From JAFGQJ01 sp964495755 (GTDB lineage Bacteria; Spirochaetota; Spirochaetia; SZUA-6; DRHE01): a stretch of DNA of 12,704 nucleotides. Shown piece by piece: positions 5,144 through 12,704 of the stretch. Location: contig CAZBXU010000107.1 of assembly GCA_964495755.1 (NCBI GenBank), forward strand, positions 1 through 12,704, read 5' to 3'. The notes beneath the pieces are model-generated. The model made no database searches. It was not told the origin of the DNA and saw only the letters and a program-made list of their open reading frames with translations. A program made the translations under genes and the position numbers. Numbering within the stretch: position 1 is the stretch's first letter; each line of letters starts with the position of its first letter.

Positions 5144-6409
5144 CTACTTTTCATGGAAGCCCGCCATGCCCTTGATCTCGGGGGCCTGACCGGTATCCTC
5201 CTCGATGCCCCGGTGCACGATAGCCGCCACACCCGTGGCCAGCCCAAAGAGGTTGATGAAGCCGGTGGCATCCCCGTGATCGTAGGAACTGGCGCCGAAA
5301 GAGGCCAGATCCTGGAGGTAGAGGGAGTACGGTGATTTGCGGCCCGCCACGATCACATTGCCTTTGTACAGGACCAGGCGCACCGTGCCGCTGGTGTACT
5401 CGGAGATCTTTTCCATGAACGCTTCCAGGCTCTCTCGTAGAGGGGTGAACCATTTCCCCGAGTAGACCAGCTCGGAATAGCGCATGGCAAGCATGCGTTT
5501 GAAGTGAAGCGCATCCGCATCCAAAGTGATCTGCTCCAGCTCTCGGATGCCGGCGTGCAAGATCGTTCCCCCGGGTGTCTCGTAGACGCCGCGGCTCTTC
5601 ATGCCCACCTGCCGGGTCTCCACCATGTCCACCCGGCCGATGCCGTTTTCAGCACCTATGTGGTTCAGCTCCTCTACCAGGGCGAGGGAGGACATCTTCT
5701 TTCCGTTCAAGGCCACGGGAAACCCCTTCTCGAACTGTACCGTGATCTCGGTCTCCCGGTCGGGAGCTTCCTGGGGACTCTTGGTGCGCTGGAACATGTC
5801 TTCCTTGGGCCGGCTCCAGGGATCCTCCAGATCGCCCCCTTCGTGACTGAGGTGCCAAAGGTTCTCATCCCGGGAGTAGATCTTCTCCTTGGTGATCTTT
5901 CCCAGATCGATCTTGTGGGCTTTTGCGTAGTCGATGGCTTCCTCCCGTGAGCGGATGTCCCATATGCGCCAGGGAGCGATCACCTTCAGGTGCGGTGCCA
6001 GGGCTTTGTAGGTCAGCTCGAAGCGGACCTGGTCGTTGCCCTTGCCGGTGCAGCCGTGGGCTACCGCATCGGCTCCCTCTTTCAGAGCCACCTCCACCTG
6101 ATGCTTGGCCTGAAGGGGCCGGGCGATCGAGGTGCCCAATAGGTACTTCTCCTCGTAGATCGCTCCCGCCCGAAGAACCGGAAACAGATAGTCCTTGACG
6201 AACTCTTCCCTGACATCGAGCACGTACAGCTTCGAGGCTCCCGAAGCCTTGGCCTTTGTTTCCAGACCGGTCAGGTCATCCTCCTGGCCGACATTGGAAC
6301 ACATGGCGATGACTTCGGCGTTGGGGTAGTGCTCCCGCAGCCACGGAATAATGATCGAGGTATCCAGGCCTCCCGAATAGGCCAGCACGATTTTCTTTAT
6401 TTCATCCAT
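5144..6409 (-). CDS. argG: Argininosuccinate synthase
   Basis: Makes argininosuccinate from citrulline, aspartate and ATP, the penultimate step of arginine synthesis, in the cytosol. The 421-residue protein is full length for the family. The N-type ATP pyrophosphatase P-loop is AYSGGLDTS (10-18). The aspartate/citrulline-binding signature GCTGKGNDQVRFE is at 119-131. SRDENLWHLSHEGGDLEDP (from 189) and KSRGVYETPGG (from 271) are conserved synthase blocks. ATG 6409 follows a GGGGAAGGAAG ribosome site. It is the last gene of the arg operon, 20 bp after argD. argF and argH, needed on either side of this reaction, are not in the window. Confidence 0.97.
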   Translation of the reverse strand: MDEIKKIVLAYSGGLDTSIIIPWLREHYPNAEVIAMCSNVGQEDDLTGLETKAKASGASKLYVLDVREEFVKDYLFPVLRAGAIYEEKYLLGTSIARPLQAKHQVEVALKEGADAVAHGCTGKGNDQVRFELTYKALAPHLKVIAPWRIWDIRSREEAIDYAKAHKIDLGKITKEKIYSRDENLWHLSHEGGDLEDPWSRPKEDMFQRTKSPQEAPDRETEITVQFEKGFPVALNGKKMSSLALVEELNHIGAENGIGRVDMVETRQVGMKSRGVYETPGGTILHAGIRELEQITLDADALHFKRMLAMRYSELVYSGKWFTPLRESLEAFMEKISEYTSGTVRLVLYKGNVIVAGRKSPYSLYLQDLASFGASSYDHGDATGFINLFGLATGVAAIVHRGIEEDTGQAPEIKGMAGFHEK

Positions 6410-6429
6410 AATACTTCCTTCCCCTCAAG

Positions 6430-7695
6430 TTATGTACTGAGTTCGATTTCTCCGGAGTTGAGTTTGTCGAACACCCGGGCCATTATGGCAATTCCCGTAT
6501 CGATCTCCTCGGTGCCGATGATCAGAGGCGGGGCGATGCGCAGGATGTTTTGTCCCGATCGGAGGATCAACATGCCCTCCTCCCGGAAAGCCTGAAGCAG
6601 CGCCGGCATGGAGTCGGCATTCTCCGCTCTTTGCGGCAGCCGTTCCTGCAGGACTTCTATGCCCAGAAGGAGTCCGCGGCCGCGCAGACCGCCTAGAAAA
6701 GAATATCCCTTGGCCAGAGCTTCCAGCTTTTCTGCCAGATACTCCCCCTTGTCCCGGATCTGAGCAATAAACTGAGGATTGGACAGGATGTCCCAGACCT
6801 TGGAGGCCACTGCTGTGGTGACCGGACCGCCGCCGAAGGTGGTCCCGTGGTCTCCCACGTGAATCAAGGTATTGATCTTTTCCGGGATCAGCACCGCTGA
6901 CAGGGGAAGGCCGGCGGCCAGGGGTTTGGCCAGGGTAATGATGTCCGGTTCCAGGCCGACCTCGGTCGAAGCGTAGAAACTGCCCGTCCGACTCAAACCG
7001 GTCTGGACCTCATCGGCGATCAGGATCAGATCGTGCATCCGGCACAGCCGGTTGAGGGCGGCGGCGAACTCCCGGCTCATCCCCGACAGGCCTCCCTCGC
7101 CCTGAATCACCTCCACGATGACCCCGGCAAAACTCTCATCCAGAGCCTTTTCCAAGCCATCCGTGTCGTTGTACTCGGCCACTTCCACACCGGGAACCAG
7201 GGGCAGGAAGGGAGCCTGGTACTTCGCATTCGGGGTGACGGACAGGGCGCCCATGGTGCGGCCGTGAAAGCTGTCCGAAAAGCAGAGCAGCTTGTGGTGC
7301 CCCTCCCCCTTCCTGCGCAGGGCGTACAGACGGGCATACTTCAGAGCCGTCTCGTTGGCTTCCGAACCGCTGTTGAGAAACTGCACGGCCTGGAAATCGC
7401 CGCTGGCCCCATGCACTCCGTGCGCTATCATCTTGGTTGCCAGTTCGAGGGCCGGTTCGGTAATAAAGAGGTTGGAGATGTGGACGAGCTTCTTCATCTG
7501 CCGGCAGGCGATCTCTGCCAGGTCTTCTCTTCCGTATCCCAGGGCATTGACCGCAATCCCACCTGTGAAATCCAAATACCGTCGACCTGCAGCGTCCTCC
7601 AACCAGACCCCGTCCCCTTTGCTGATCATCAGCAGCTCCGGCGAGAAACAGTTGGGAAGCGGGTGCTCCTTGATCAATGCCGTATCTCTACTCAT
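6430..7695 (-). CDS. argD: Acetylornithine aminotransferase
   Basis: A PLP-dependent class-III aminotransferase converting N-acetylglutamate semialdehyde to N-acetylornithine, using glutamate. It is 421 residues and complete. It has GSEANE (110-115), SFHGRTMGAL (142-151), the cofactor aspartate in DEVQTGLSRTG (228-238), the Schiff-base lysine in LAKPLAAG (Lys257) and HGTTFGG (283-289). Operon position between argB and argG supports ArgD over other ornithine-type aminotransferases; such enzymes can also act on succinyl-diaminopimelate in lysine synthesis. ATG 7695 has GAAGGAG 8 nt upstream and a 21-bp gap after argB. Confidence 0.95.
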   Translation of the reverse strand: MSRDTALIKEHPLPNCFSPELLMISKGDGVWLEDAAGRRYLDFTGGIAVNALGYGREDLAEIACRQMKKLVHISNLFITEPALELATKMIAHGVHGASGDFQAVQFLNSGSEANETALKYARLYALRRKGEGHHKLLCFSDSFHGRTMGALSVTPNAKYQAPFLPLVPGVEVAEYNDTDGLEKALDESFAGVIVEVIQGEGGLSGMSREFAAALNRLCRMHDLILIADEVQTGLSRTGSFYASTEVGLEPDIITLAKPLAAGLPLSAVLIPEKINTLIHVGDHGTTFGGGPVTTAVASKVWDILSNPQFIAQIRDKGEYLAEKLEALAKGYSFLGGLRGRGLLLGIEVLQERLPQRAENADSMPALLQAFREEGMLILRSGQNILRIAPPLIIGTEEIDTGIAIMARVFDKLNSGEIELST

Positions 7696-7716
7696 AACGA
7701 TTGCTCCTTCACTCTT

Positions 7717-8517
7717 CTATAGATGAATACAGGTACCCATTCCGCCCTCCAGCAGAGCCCGAAGGGATCCCCGTCCGCAGAACTGTCCGATGATGACTTG
7801 CCCCACTCCATGTTTCAGCGCCTCCACAGCCGAGGTGACCTTGGGGATCATGCCTCCAGTGATGGTGCCGGCGGCGATCTCCCGGCGCACCTCGTCCCGG
7901 TTCAGGCTCTTCAATACCTGGCCGTCCTTCAGCACTCCGGGGATGTCGGAGATGAAGACCAGGCTATTACTGTTCAGCCTGCAGGCGACTTCGAAGGCTA
8001 CGGCATCGGCGTTGATGTTCACCCCCACCCCTCTTTTGTCCATGGAGGTCGAGGACAGAACCGGGAGAAAGCCGGCTGTAAACAGCGCCACCAGCAATCG
8101 GGGGTCCACCTCGGCCACGTTCCCCGTTCGGGTTTCTTTGCCGTCCACCCTTCCCAGGGTGCGGCCGCTGAAGGTTTTTCCATCGGCGCCGCACAACCCC
8201 ACCGCGGGCAGACCGCAGGATTGAAAGAAACGGACCAGGTGTTTGTTCACCTTTCCCGACAGGATCATCTCCACCACATCCATCTCCTCGCTTAAGGTGA
8301 TCCGGATGCCTTCATGAAAGCGGGGCTCGAAACCGAGCTGCTTGCTGATGCGGGTCACTTCCGCTCCCCCTCCGTGTACGATCAGAGCGTAGTGGCCGGC
8401 TATCAGATCCTTCAGGTCCGCGGCAAAGGGACGCAGCTGCTCCAGGTCTTCGGCGGTCTTGCCGCCGATCTTCACCGTGATCACCTTCTTTGTAAGCCCC
8501 AGGGTATCCACAGGCAC
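7717..8517 (-). CDS. argB: N-acetylglutamate kinase
   Basis: Phosphorylates N-acetylglutamate with ATP, the second step of the acetylated arginine route. The 266-residue protein of the amino-acid-kinase fold has KIGGK (16-20), HGGG (48-51), GLCGADG (107-113), NINADAVA (167-174), ISDIPGVL (189-196) and GGMIPKV (221-227). The protein begins only about 12 residues before the first strand, so it lacks the extra N-terminal helix of arginine-inhibited hexameric kinases. By that rule it should be the arginine-insensitive type. The start is GTG 8517, with GTG 8511 (two codons later, better spaced from GAGG) an alternative. It follows argC by 15 bp. Confidence 0.96.
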   Translation of the reverse strand: MPVDTLGLTKKVITVKIGGKTAEDLEQLRPFAADLKDLIAGHYALIVHGGGAEVTRISKQLGFEPRFHEGIRITLSEEMDVVEMILSGKVNKHLVRFFQSCGLPAVGLCGADGKTFSGRTLGRVDGKETRTGNVAEVDPRLLVALFTAGFLPVLSSTSMDKRGVGVNINADAVAFEVACRLNSNSLVFISDIPGVLKDGQVLKSLNRDEVRREIAAGTITGGMIPKVTSAVEALKHGVGQVIIGQFCGRGSLRALLEGGMGTCIHL

Positions 8518-8532
8518 CTCGGTTCCGCTTTT

Positions 8533-9564
8533 TCAGATTTCCCCTGCCAGGGACAAGCCGCTGGTCTCAGGGAACCCCATCCGGACATTCATGTTCTGAA
8601 CAGCCTGACCGGAGGCACCTTTCATCAGGTTGTCGAGAACCGAGAAGAGAATCAGGGTGCTGCCTTCTATATGCCAGCCGATATCGCAGCGGTTGGAACC
8701 GCGCACCTCGGCGGTTTGAGGAATTCCACTACCCCTGAGGCCGATGAAGGGTGCTGCGCCGTAGGCGGAGTCAAAGAACGCAGCAACCTCCTGCTCTGTG
8801 ATGCTTCGGGACAGGGGAACCATAATAGTGGAGCTCATCCCCTTTCTCAGGGGGGCGAGGTGGGGAACGAAGAGGATCGACGCTTCTGGGGCTTCGCCTC
8901 GAAGCTGCTCCTCCATCTCCGAGACATGCCGGTGCCGCTTTCCCGGCGCGTAAGCACAGGCATTTTCGCTGCGTTCGCAGAACAGGTACTCCGCCTTCAC
9001 CTTTCGGCCGGCTCCGGAGATTCCGGAGATCGAGCTCACATGAATCTCCCCGCCGATCAAACCAGCCCGGGCCACGGGAAGCAGGGGCAGCAGTACCGAG
9101 GTGGGATAACAGCCGGGATTGGCGATCAGATCGCTGGAGCGAACATCTTCTCGGTACCACTCTGTCAGCCCGTAGACAGCCTGGTTGAGCAGATCGGCCC
9201 GTGGCGGCGGCGAGCCATAGGAGGCCTGGAAGGTTTCGATGCTCTTCAAGCGAAAATCGGCGGACAGATCGATGATCACCGACTTCCCCAGAAATGGAGC
9301 ACAGAGACGGGCCGATTCGAGATGGGGCAGAGCGGAAAACACCACCTCCGGATTCTGATCCTGTGCTGCTTCGAGGCTCTGGAGAGTCCCTCCATCAGGG
9401 ATCTTTGCTTTCGGATCCTGAAATCCGGGATCCACTTCGGTTAGTTTCCGGCCCGCTTTCGAGGAGGAGACCGGTAGGATCTGATCGACGTCGGGATGCT
9501 CGGCGAGGAGCCGAGCCAGAAGCAACCCGGTGTACCCGGTGGTCCCTAGGATGGCAGCTTTCAT
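8533..9564 (-). CDS. argC: N-acetyl-gamma-glutamyl-phosphate reductase
   Basis: NADPH-dependent reduction of N-acetylglutamyl phosphate to the semialdehyde, the third arginine step. The 343-residue protein has the Rossmann motif GTTGYTG (7-13), the LSADFR segment (100-105), the catalytic cysteine in NPGCYPTS (Cys152) and the substrate/His region PGKRHRHVSE (207-216). Length is normal for the family. Its ATG (9564-9562) overlaps the argR stop by 4 bp (ATGA), so the two are translationally coupled. It is followed closely by argB, the preceding enzyme in the pathway. Confidence 0.96.
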   Translation of the reverse strand: MKAAILGTTGYTGLLLARLLAEHPDVDQILPVSSSKAGRKLTEVDPGFQDPKAKIPDGGTLQSLEAAQDQNPEVVFSALPHLESARLCAPFLGKSVIIDLSADFRLKSIETFQASYGSPPPRADLLNQAVYGLTEWYREDVRSSDLIANPGCYPTSVLLPLLPVARAGLIGGEIHVSSISGISGAGRKVKAEYLFCERSENACAYAPGKRHRHVSEMEEQLRGEAPEASILFVPHLAPLRKGMSSTIMVPLSRSITEQEVAAFFDSAYGAAPFIGLRGSGIPQTAEVRGSNRCDIGWHIEGSTLILFSVLDNLMKGASGQAVQNMNVRMGFPETSGLSLAGEI

Positions 9565-10037
9565 TCCACCTCCTCCTCCAGGCCGGGAATGTGCTCCCGC
9601 AGGGCCTGGAAGAGCCGGCTGCAGGACACTCCGTCCCTAGGAATGAGCAGGATGGTATCGTCCCCGGCGATGGTTCCCAGCACTTCCCGGATGTTCAGAT
9701 TGTCGATGGCAAAAGCCACGGTGGAAGCGTGCCCGGGCAGAGTCTTCACCACACCCTGGGGCCCTGAGAATTCGATCGAGATGAAGCCCCTGCGGAAATC
9801 CTCCACCAGGCTCTTGTCCGACCCCACCTTGCTGGCGGAATCGGAGAAGGTATATATATACCCCCCCTTGCCGTCCGGGATCTTTCCTACCTTCAGGTAT
9901 TTCAGATCCCGGGACAGGGTCGCCTGGGTGACGTTGAAGCCCTCCTCGGATAGGAAGTTGAGCAGCACTTCCTGGCTGTTGATCTTCCGGGTTTCAATGA
10001 TGTGTCGCAACCGGGCAAGGCGTACAGACCGTTCCAT
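9561..10037 (-). CDS. argR: Arginine repressor
   Basis: A hexameric DNA-binding regulator that uses L-arginine as co-repressor. The 158-residue protein has an N-terminal winged helix with the recognition segment VTQATLSRDLKYLKV (36-50) and a C-terminal oligomerisation/arginine-binding domain with the signature GTIAGDDTILLI (121-132). In that segment the paired aspartates (Asp126, Asp127) are the expected arginine contacts. ATG 10037 is preceded by AGGA at 8 nt. It is first in the arg operon and has ARG-box-like sites just upstream, so it probably represses itself and argCBDG when arginine is abundant. Confidence 0.96.
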   Translation of the reverse strand: MERSVRLARLRHIIETRKINSQEVLLNFLSEEGFNVTQATLSRDLKYLKVGKIPDGKGGYIYTFSDSASKVGSDKSLVEDFRRGFISIEFSGPQGVVKTLPGHASTVAFAIDNLNIREVLGTIAGDDTILLIPRDGVSCSRLFQALREHIPGLEEEVE

Positions 10038-10048
10038 AATCGTTGTCC

Positions 10049-10083
10049 TGCATGTTTATGATATATAGCTGTATATTTTTACA
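10049..10083 (-). promoter_or_regulatory. Paired ARG boxes upstream of argR
   Basis: TGTATATTTTTACA (10070-10083) matches the 14-bp ARG-box core TGNATWWWWATNCA at all but one defined position when read on the minus strand. A second, weaker copy (10049-10062) misses three. Their centres are 21 bp apart, two helical turns, which is the spacing of classical ARG-box pairs bound by one ArgR hexamer. They lie 12-46 bp upstream of ATG 10037. A clear -35/-10 pair could not be fixed; AT-rich DNA around 10060-10095 probably holds the promoter, overlapping the boxes. Confidence 0.65.
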
Positions 10084-10173
10084 TTATTCACAAGAGAAAG
10101 ACAAGGATCATTTCACGAGGGATTCTGGACTCGCCGACTTGCCGCACCGGCTGTCCTAGGGTACCTTGTAGCC

Positions 10174-11277
10174 ATGGAGCAGGAAACGCAGCTGCTGAAG
10201 AGCCTCGGCTTTCCGGATCTTCGATTCCACAGCGCCTTCAACCACTTCGACTTCAAGCGCCCCGGCCGGAGGATCCTGGTCATCGGCCCTATGGGCTCGG
10301 GGAAAACCGAGTACAGTGCCCGCGTGTGGCGGGATTCTCAGGTTGCCCAGAGAAAAACCGGATTGGTTCGGGAGATGACCACAGCCTCGGGAGCGGATCG
10401 CCGAAAGGTGTTTTTCATCCGTTCGATGCTGGACAAGGAGAGATTTCCCGACTACCCCGCAGACGCCCTGCCCTACCGAAACGGATATGAACGCTGCGGC
10501 GATTACACCGCAGACATTAGAGATTCCTTCGAGCTGGAAGCGGTCATCGCCAAACATCCGGAGGTAGGCACCTGGATCGTCGATGAAGCTGCCTTTTACG
10601 AGGAACGTCTGGCCTATGTGGTCGAAAACGATTCTCGGCTGCGGGGAACGGTGTTCATCTTTCCCTCGCTGATCCTCAATTTCCGTCGAGAGATTTTCAA
10701 CGCCACCGCCAGACTGCTCCTCGAAACGGCCACCGACATCTTTCCATTAACGGCCTACTGCGAGCACGGTGAATGTCTGGAAGACTCTCTGAACACCTAT
10801 CGCTACTATCTCGTTGATGGTCAGGAGTGCCCGGCTCTGTACTTTGACCCGTTGATCATCGTGGGCGGGGATCAGGAGAAAACAGACCCTCGCGAACCCA
10901 ACTACTGTACCCGCTGCGATGCCCATCACTACCTGCCGGCCAAGGAGTATACCTACCTGATTCTCAAGCCTTTAGGGGAGAAAGCGGCCGCCGGCGATAT
11001 AGAGCCGCTGCGCATGGAGTTAGCTTTGATCCGGAGCAGCATGGAACAATCCAGGCTGTATCAGCATATGAGCGAGCGCTACCTCGACGTTGAGGAGCCG
11101 AGACCGGTGATGATGAATTGCCTGAAGGTTGCCTGCATCGCCGAAAAAGCGTTGAGTTTTCTCTACGCGGAACAGAATCTGGTTTCCCGGCAGCAGGTCA
11201 TCGAGCTGATCAACACCCTCGGGCTTGATCGGGAGTACCTGGAACGGCGTTTACGGGACAACGGTCGGGTTCTATAA
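10174..11277 (+). CDS. Thymidine kinase-like (TK1/type II) protein with long extensions
   Basis: TK1-type enzymes phosphorylate thymidine with ATP. Visible in order: P-loop GPMGSGKT (38-45), Walker B plus catalytic base DEAAF (137-141, Glu138), the TK1 block after it (LILNFRREIF, then TATDIFPLTAYC), the substrate-loop region YYLVDGQECPALYFDPLIIVGG (from 211) and four zinc-type cysteines (Cys196, Cys201, Cys245, Cys248). The protein is 367 residues against about 190-230 for typical TK1. There are about 30 extra residues at the N-terminus and a helical tail of about 110 after the zinc region. Departures from canonical TK1 (GPMGSGKT rather than GPMFSGKT, DEAAF rather than DEAQF) leave the substrate uncertain. 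No good ribosome site precedes ATG 10174. It is joined to the lipoprotein gene by TAATG. Confidence 0.75.
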   Translation: MEQETQLLKSLGFPDLRFHSAFNHFDFKRPGRRILVIGPMGSGKTEYSARVWRDSQVAQRKTGLVREMTTASGADRRKVFFIRSMLDKERFPDYPADALPYRNGYERCGDYTADIRDSFELEAVIAKHPEVGTWIVDEAAFYEERLAYVVENDSRLRGTVFIFPSLILNFRREIFNATARLLLETATDIFPLTAYCEHGECLEDSLNTYRYYLVDGQECPALYFDPLIIVGGDQEKTDPREPNYCTRCDAHHYLPAKEYTYLILKPLGEKAAAGDIEPLRMELALIRSSMEQSRLYQHMSERYLDVEEPRPVMMNCLKVACIAEKALSFLYAEQNLVSRQQVIELINTLGLDREYLERRLRDNGRVL

Positions 11278-11987
11278 TGAGAATCGGGAATAGGCAATTT
11301 CGACGTTTCATGAAGCACAGCCTGTGGATCCTCCTATCCTTCGTTCTTGCCCTTACCTTCCTCTCCTGTACGGGAGAACCCCCGGAGATTGTACGGGTAT
11401 TTTGGCAGTTGAATATCTTTGAAGATCGGGAGCAGGACCTCTCCTATCAAACCCTGAGTCTGTTTGTGAAACCCAACGATCCGGATGGCTTCGAGGACAT
11501 TGAGGACGTCTATCTTATCAACGACGAGCAGGAGCTGTTTTGGCGTCTCGACGCCGAGTCCTGGGCCCAGTCAGGCTCGGCTCAGGAGATATGGATCGGG
11601 AGCAATTCCTTGAAAATGCCCGACGGGGCATCATTTCCCGCGGGGGAATACCGGATTCTGCTCCGGGATATCGGTGGGGATTCAGCGGAGCAAACGATCC
11701 GCCTCGAACTTCTTTCCCTCAAAGAGGCGCGCAGGTATCTGCCGAAGGTGACCGTCGGCAGCGGGGAGATTTTAGTTGCTGGAGAAAACACCTCGTACCA
11801 GTTGTGGCTCTACGACGCCGATCGACGCTACGTCAATTCTTTTCCAGCCTCAACTGGCTCGGTGGCGCTTGATACAATCATCAAGTCCCAACCTCCTCTG
11901 CAGGGTGGGTTCAGTTTCAAGGTCTATTCTTTCGTAGAAAATAGAAATCTGGGCGTCACTTCGGGACCCTATTATGTGAAACCGTGA
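11277..11987 (+). CDS. Putative lipoprotein
   Basis: A 236-residue exported protein. The basic start (MRIGNRQFRRFMKH) is followed by a hydrophobic stretch (about 15-30) and a lipobox ending LSC (Cys31), so cleavage by signal peptidase II and lipidation of Cys31 are expected. The mature part is rich in beta-type patterns and acidic residues (DPDGFEDIEDVYLINDEQEL, FPAGEYRILLRD, YQLWLYDADRR). No catalytic motif is seen; a beta-sandwich surface or periplasmic protein is an inference. ATG 11277 overlaps the stop of the kinase-like gene by one base (TAATG), which argues for coupled translation. An internal ATG at 11310 would give a shorter, more usual signal peptide. Confidence 0.8.
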   Translation: MRIGNRQFRRFMKHSLWILLSFVLALTFLSCTGEPPEIVRVFWQLNIFEDREQDLSYQTLSLFVKPNDPDGFEDIEDVYLINDEQELFWRLDAESWAQSGSAQEIWIGSNSLKMPDGASFPAGEYRILLRDIGGDSAEQTIRLELLSLKEARRYLPKVTVGSGEILVAGENTSYQLWLYDADRRYVNSFPASTGSVALDTIIKSQPPLQGGFSFKVYSFVENRNLGVTSGPYYVKP

Positions 11988-12009
11988 ATCGTAGCTTTGA
12001 AGGTCGCTG

Positions 12010-12696
12010 TCACGGCGACTCTCGCGTTGCCTTTTCCTTCACTTCAAGTGCTTGAATTTCAGCATTTACCTTGTCAATGTCGGCGACGAGCGAGTTCAGG
12101 GTTTCTTGATCGCTCTTTGCCGGGGTCTTCTTCTGAGCCCGGAAGTAGCTCTCCCCAAGCTGGGTGTAGAGTTTCTGCCGTTTCCGCATCTCCGCCGAGA
12201 TGCTGGCCTTGATCCCGAGGATCCGGGCGGACCTTCGAGTCGCCCGGACCGTGGCTTTGAAAACGCCGCTCAGTCCTTTCCCCGCCTTCTCGGCGGCAGG
12301 ACCCAGCTCTTTTCTGACTTTTTTCGTTGTCTCGAACAAACTGTACTTCGCCCGCTCTGCCGCCGGGACTATATCGTTTTCGACTTTCTTTTGAATCCCT
12401 TCGGTGAGCTCCTGGGCAGCCTTTCCCACCTTGGCCGCTGCGCTGACCGTCTTCTCTGCGACCTGTTTCGCTTTTTTCGTCACCTTACGGGTCGTCTCTT
12501 TGGCCTCCGATACCGCGGATTTGGGCGCGCTCGGTTTATGGGCGGGTGTTGTCTTGGTAGTGCTTGCCTCGCTAGCTACGCTGGCTCCGCTCGCTGCGCG
12601 AGCATTTTTTAAACTGGAGGCACTTCCCGATTTTGCCTTAGTTGTTTTTGTTTTCTGTGCTTTCTGCTGTTTGCTGCTTTTTTTCTGCTCGGCCAT
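12010..12696 (-). CDS. Lys/Ala-rich histone H1-like or phasin-like protein
   Basis: A 228-residue protein. Residues 1-60 are low-complexity Lys/Ser/Thr/Ala (KKSSKQQKAQKTKTTKAK). Residues 60-160 form Ala/Lys-rich amphipathic helices with H1-tail-like steps (TTRKVTKKAKQVAEKT, AAAKVGKAAQEL, KATVRATRRSAR). Residues 165-222 form a charged helical hairpin or coiled coil (SAEMRKRQKLYTQLGESYFRAQ, ADIDKVNAEIQALEVKEK). There is no signal peptide. A DNA-compacting protein is plausible from composition; a granule-associated phasin-like or stress protein is the alternative. The ATG is 8 bp from the window edge, so its ribosome site is not fully visible. It is convergent with the lipoprotein gene (22 bp between stops), and no T-run terminator is seen. 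Confidence 0.75.
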   Translation of the reverse strand: MAEQKKSSKQQKAQKTKTTKAKSGSASSLKNARAASGASVASEASTTKTTPAHKPSAPKSAVSEAKETTRKVTKKAKQVAEKTVSAAAKVGKAAQELTEGIQKKVENDIVPAAERAKYSLFETTKKVRKELGPAAEKAGKGLSGVFKATVRATRRSARILGIKASISAEMRKRQKLYTQLGESYFRAQKKTPAKSDQETLNSLVADIDKVNAEIQALEVKEKATRESP

Positions 12697-12704
12697 AATC
12701 TTTT

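Noticed and set aside
8314..9444. 376-codon plus-strand open frame
   Set aside because: Antisense to argC and the start of argB; it results from GC-rich codon bias and has no protein motifs.
12003..12019. Hairpin GTCGC/GCGAC between the convergent genes at 11987 and 12010
   Set aside because: Only 5 bp, overlaps a stop codon and has no T-run.
12550..12605. Repeated GC-rich steps (CGCT...GCTC...GCGAG) suggesting a REP-like repeat
   Set aside because: Explained by the Ala/Ser-rich coding sequence of the H1-like protein.
1..12704. CRISPR array, rRNA genes, riboswitch or replication origin
   Set aside because: No regularly spaced repeats, rRNA-like sequence or recognisable aptamer core was seen.

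Overview
The window looks like part of a bacterial chromosome of moderate to high GC, probably a free-living spirochaete. That placement is an inference. It rests on a thymidine-kinase-like protein with long terminal extensions, translationally coupled to a lipoprotein with a spirochaete-style lipobox (LSC), and on a Lys/Ala-rich histone-H1-like protein. No rRNA or other strong taxonomic marker is present.

Left third (1-3916): a mobile-DNA accretion zone at the 3' end of an intact tRNA-Pro(GGG) gene (minus strand, 3843-3916). The tRNA 3' segment occurs three times in direct orientation: 891-932 (42 nt identical), 1819-1854 (36 nt identical, inside a 112-bp repeat that also copies the tRNA terminator) and the intact gene. 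The repeats mark two small cassettes. One (about 0.9 kb) carries only a BrnT/BrnA toxin-antitoxin pair. The other (about 2.0 kb) carries an HSL-family esterase and a HicB/HicA toxin-antitoxin pair. Neither cassette has a recombinase. Left of the outermost repeat is a tyrosine integrase gene reading out of the window. It is split after codon 40 by about 200 bp that holds in-frame stops and has imperfect terminal inverted repeats. A plausible reading is an integrative element at tRNA-Pro, followed by stepwise insertion of toxin-antitoxin cassettes between the tRNA and the older element.

Middle (4031-5134): a small two-helix membrane protein with a winged-helix-like tail, and a divergently transcribed protein of unknown function. 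A credible promoter is visible for each.

Arginine block (5144-10083, minus strand): a compact operon argR-argC-argB-argD-argG with 4-bp overlaps or gaps of about 20 bp. It encodes the arginine repressor, three N-acetylated-intermediate enzymes leading from N-acetylglutamate to N-acetylornithine, and argininosuccinate synthase. Two ARG-box-like palindromes 21 bp apart lie just upstream of argR, so the operon is probably autoregulated by ArgR and arginine. argJ/argA, argF and argH are not in the window.

Right end (10174-12696): a plus-strand pair (TK1-like kinase, lipoprotein) joined by a TAATG overlap, then a convergent gene for an H1-like Lys/Ala-rich protein.
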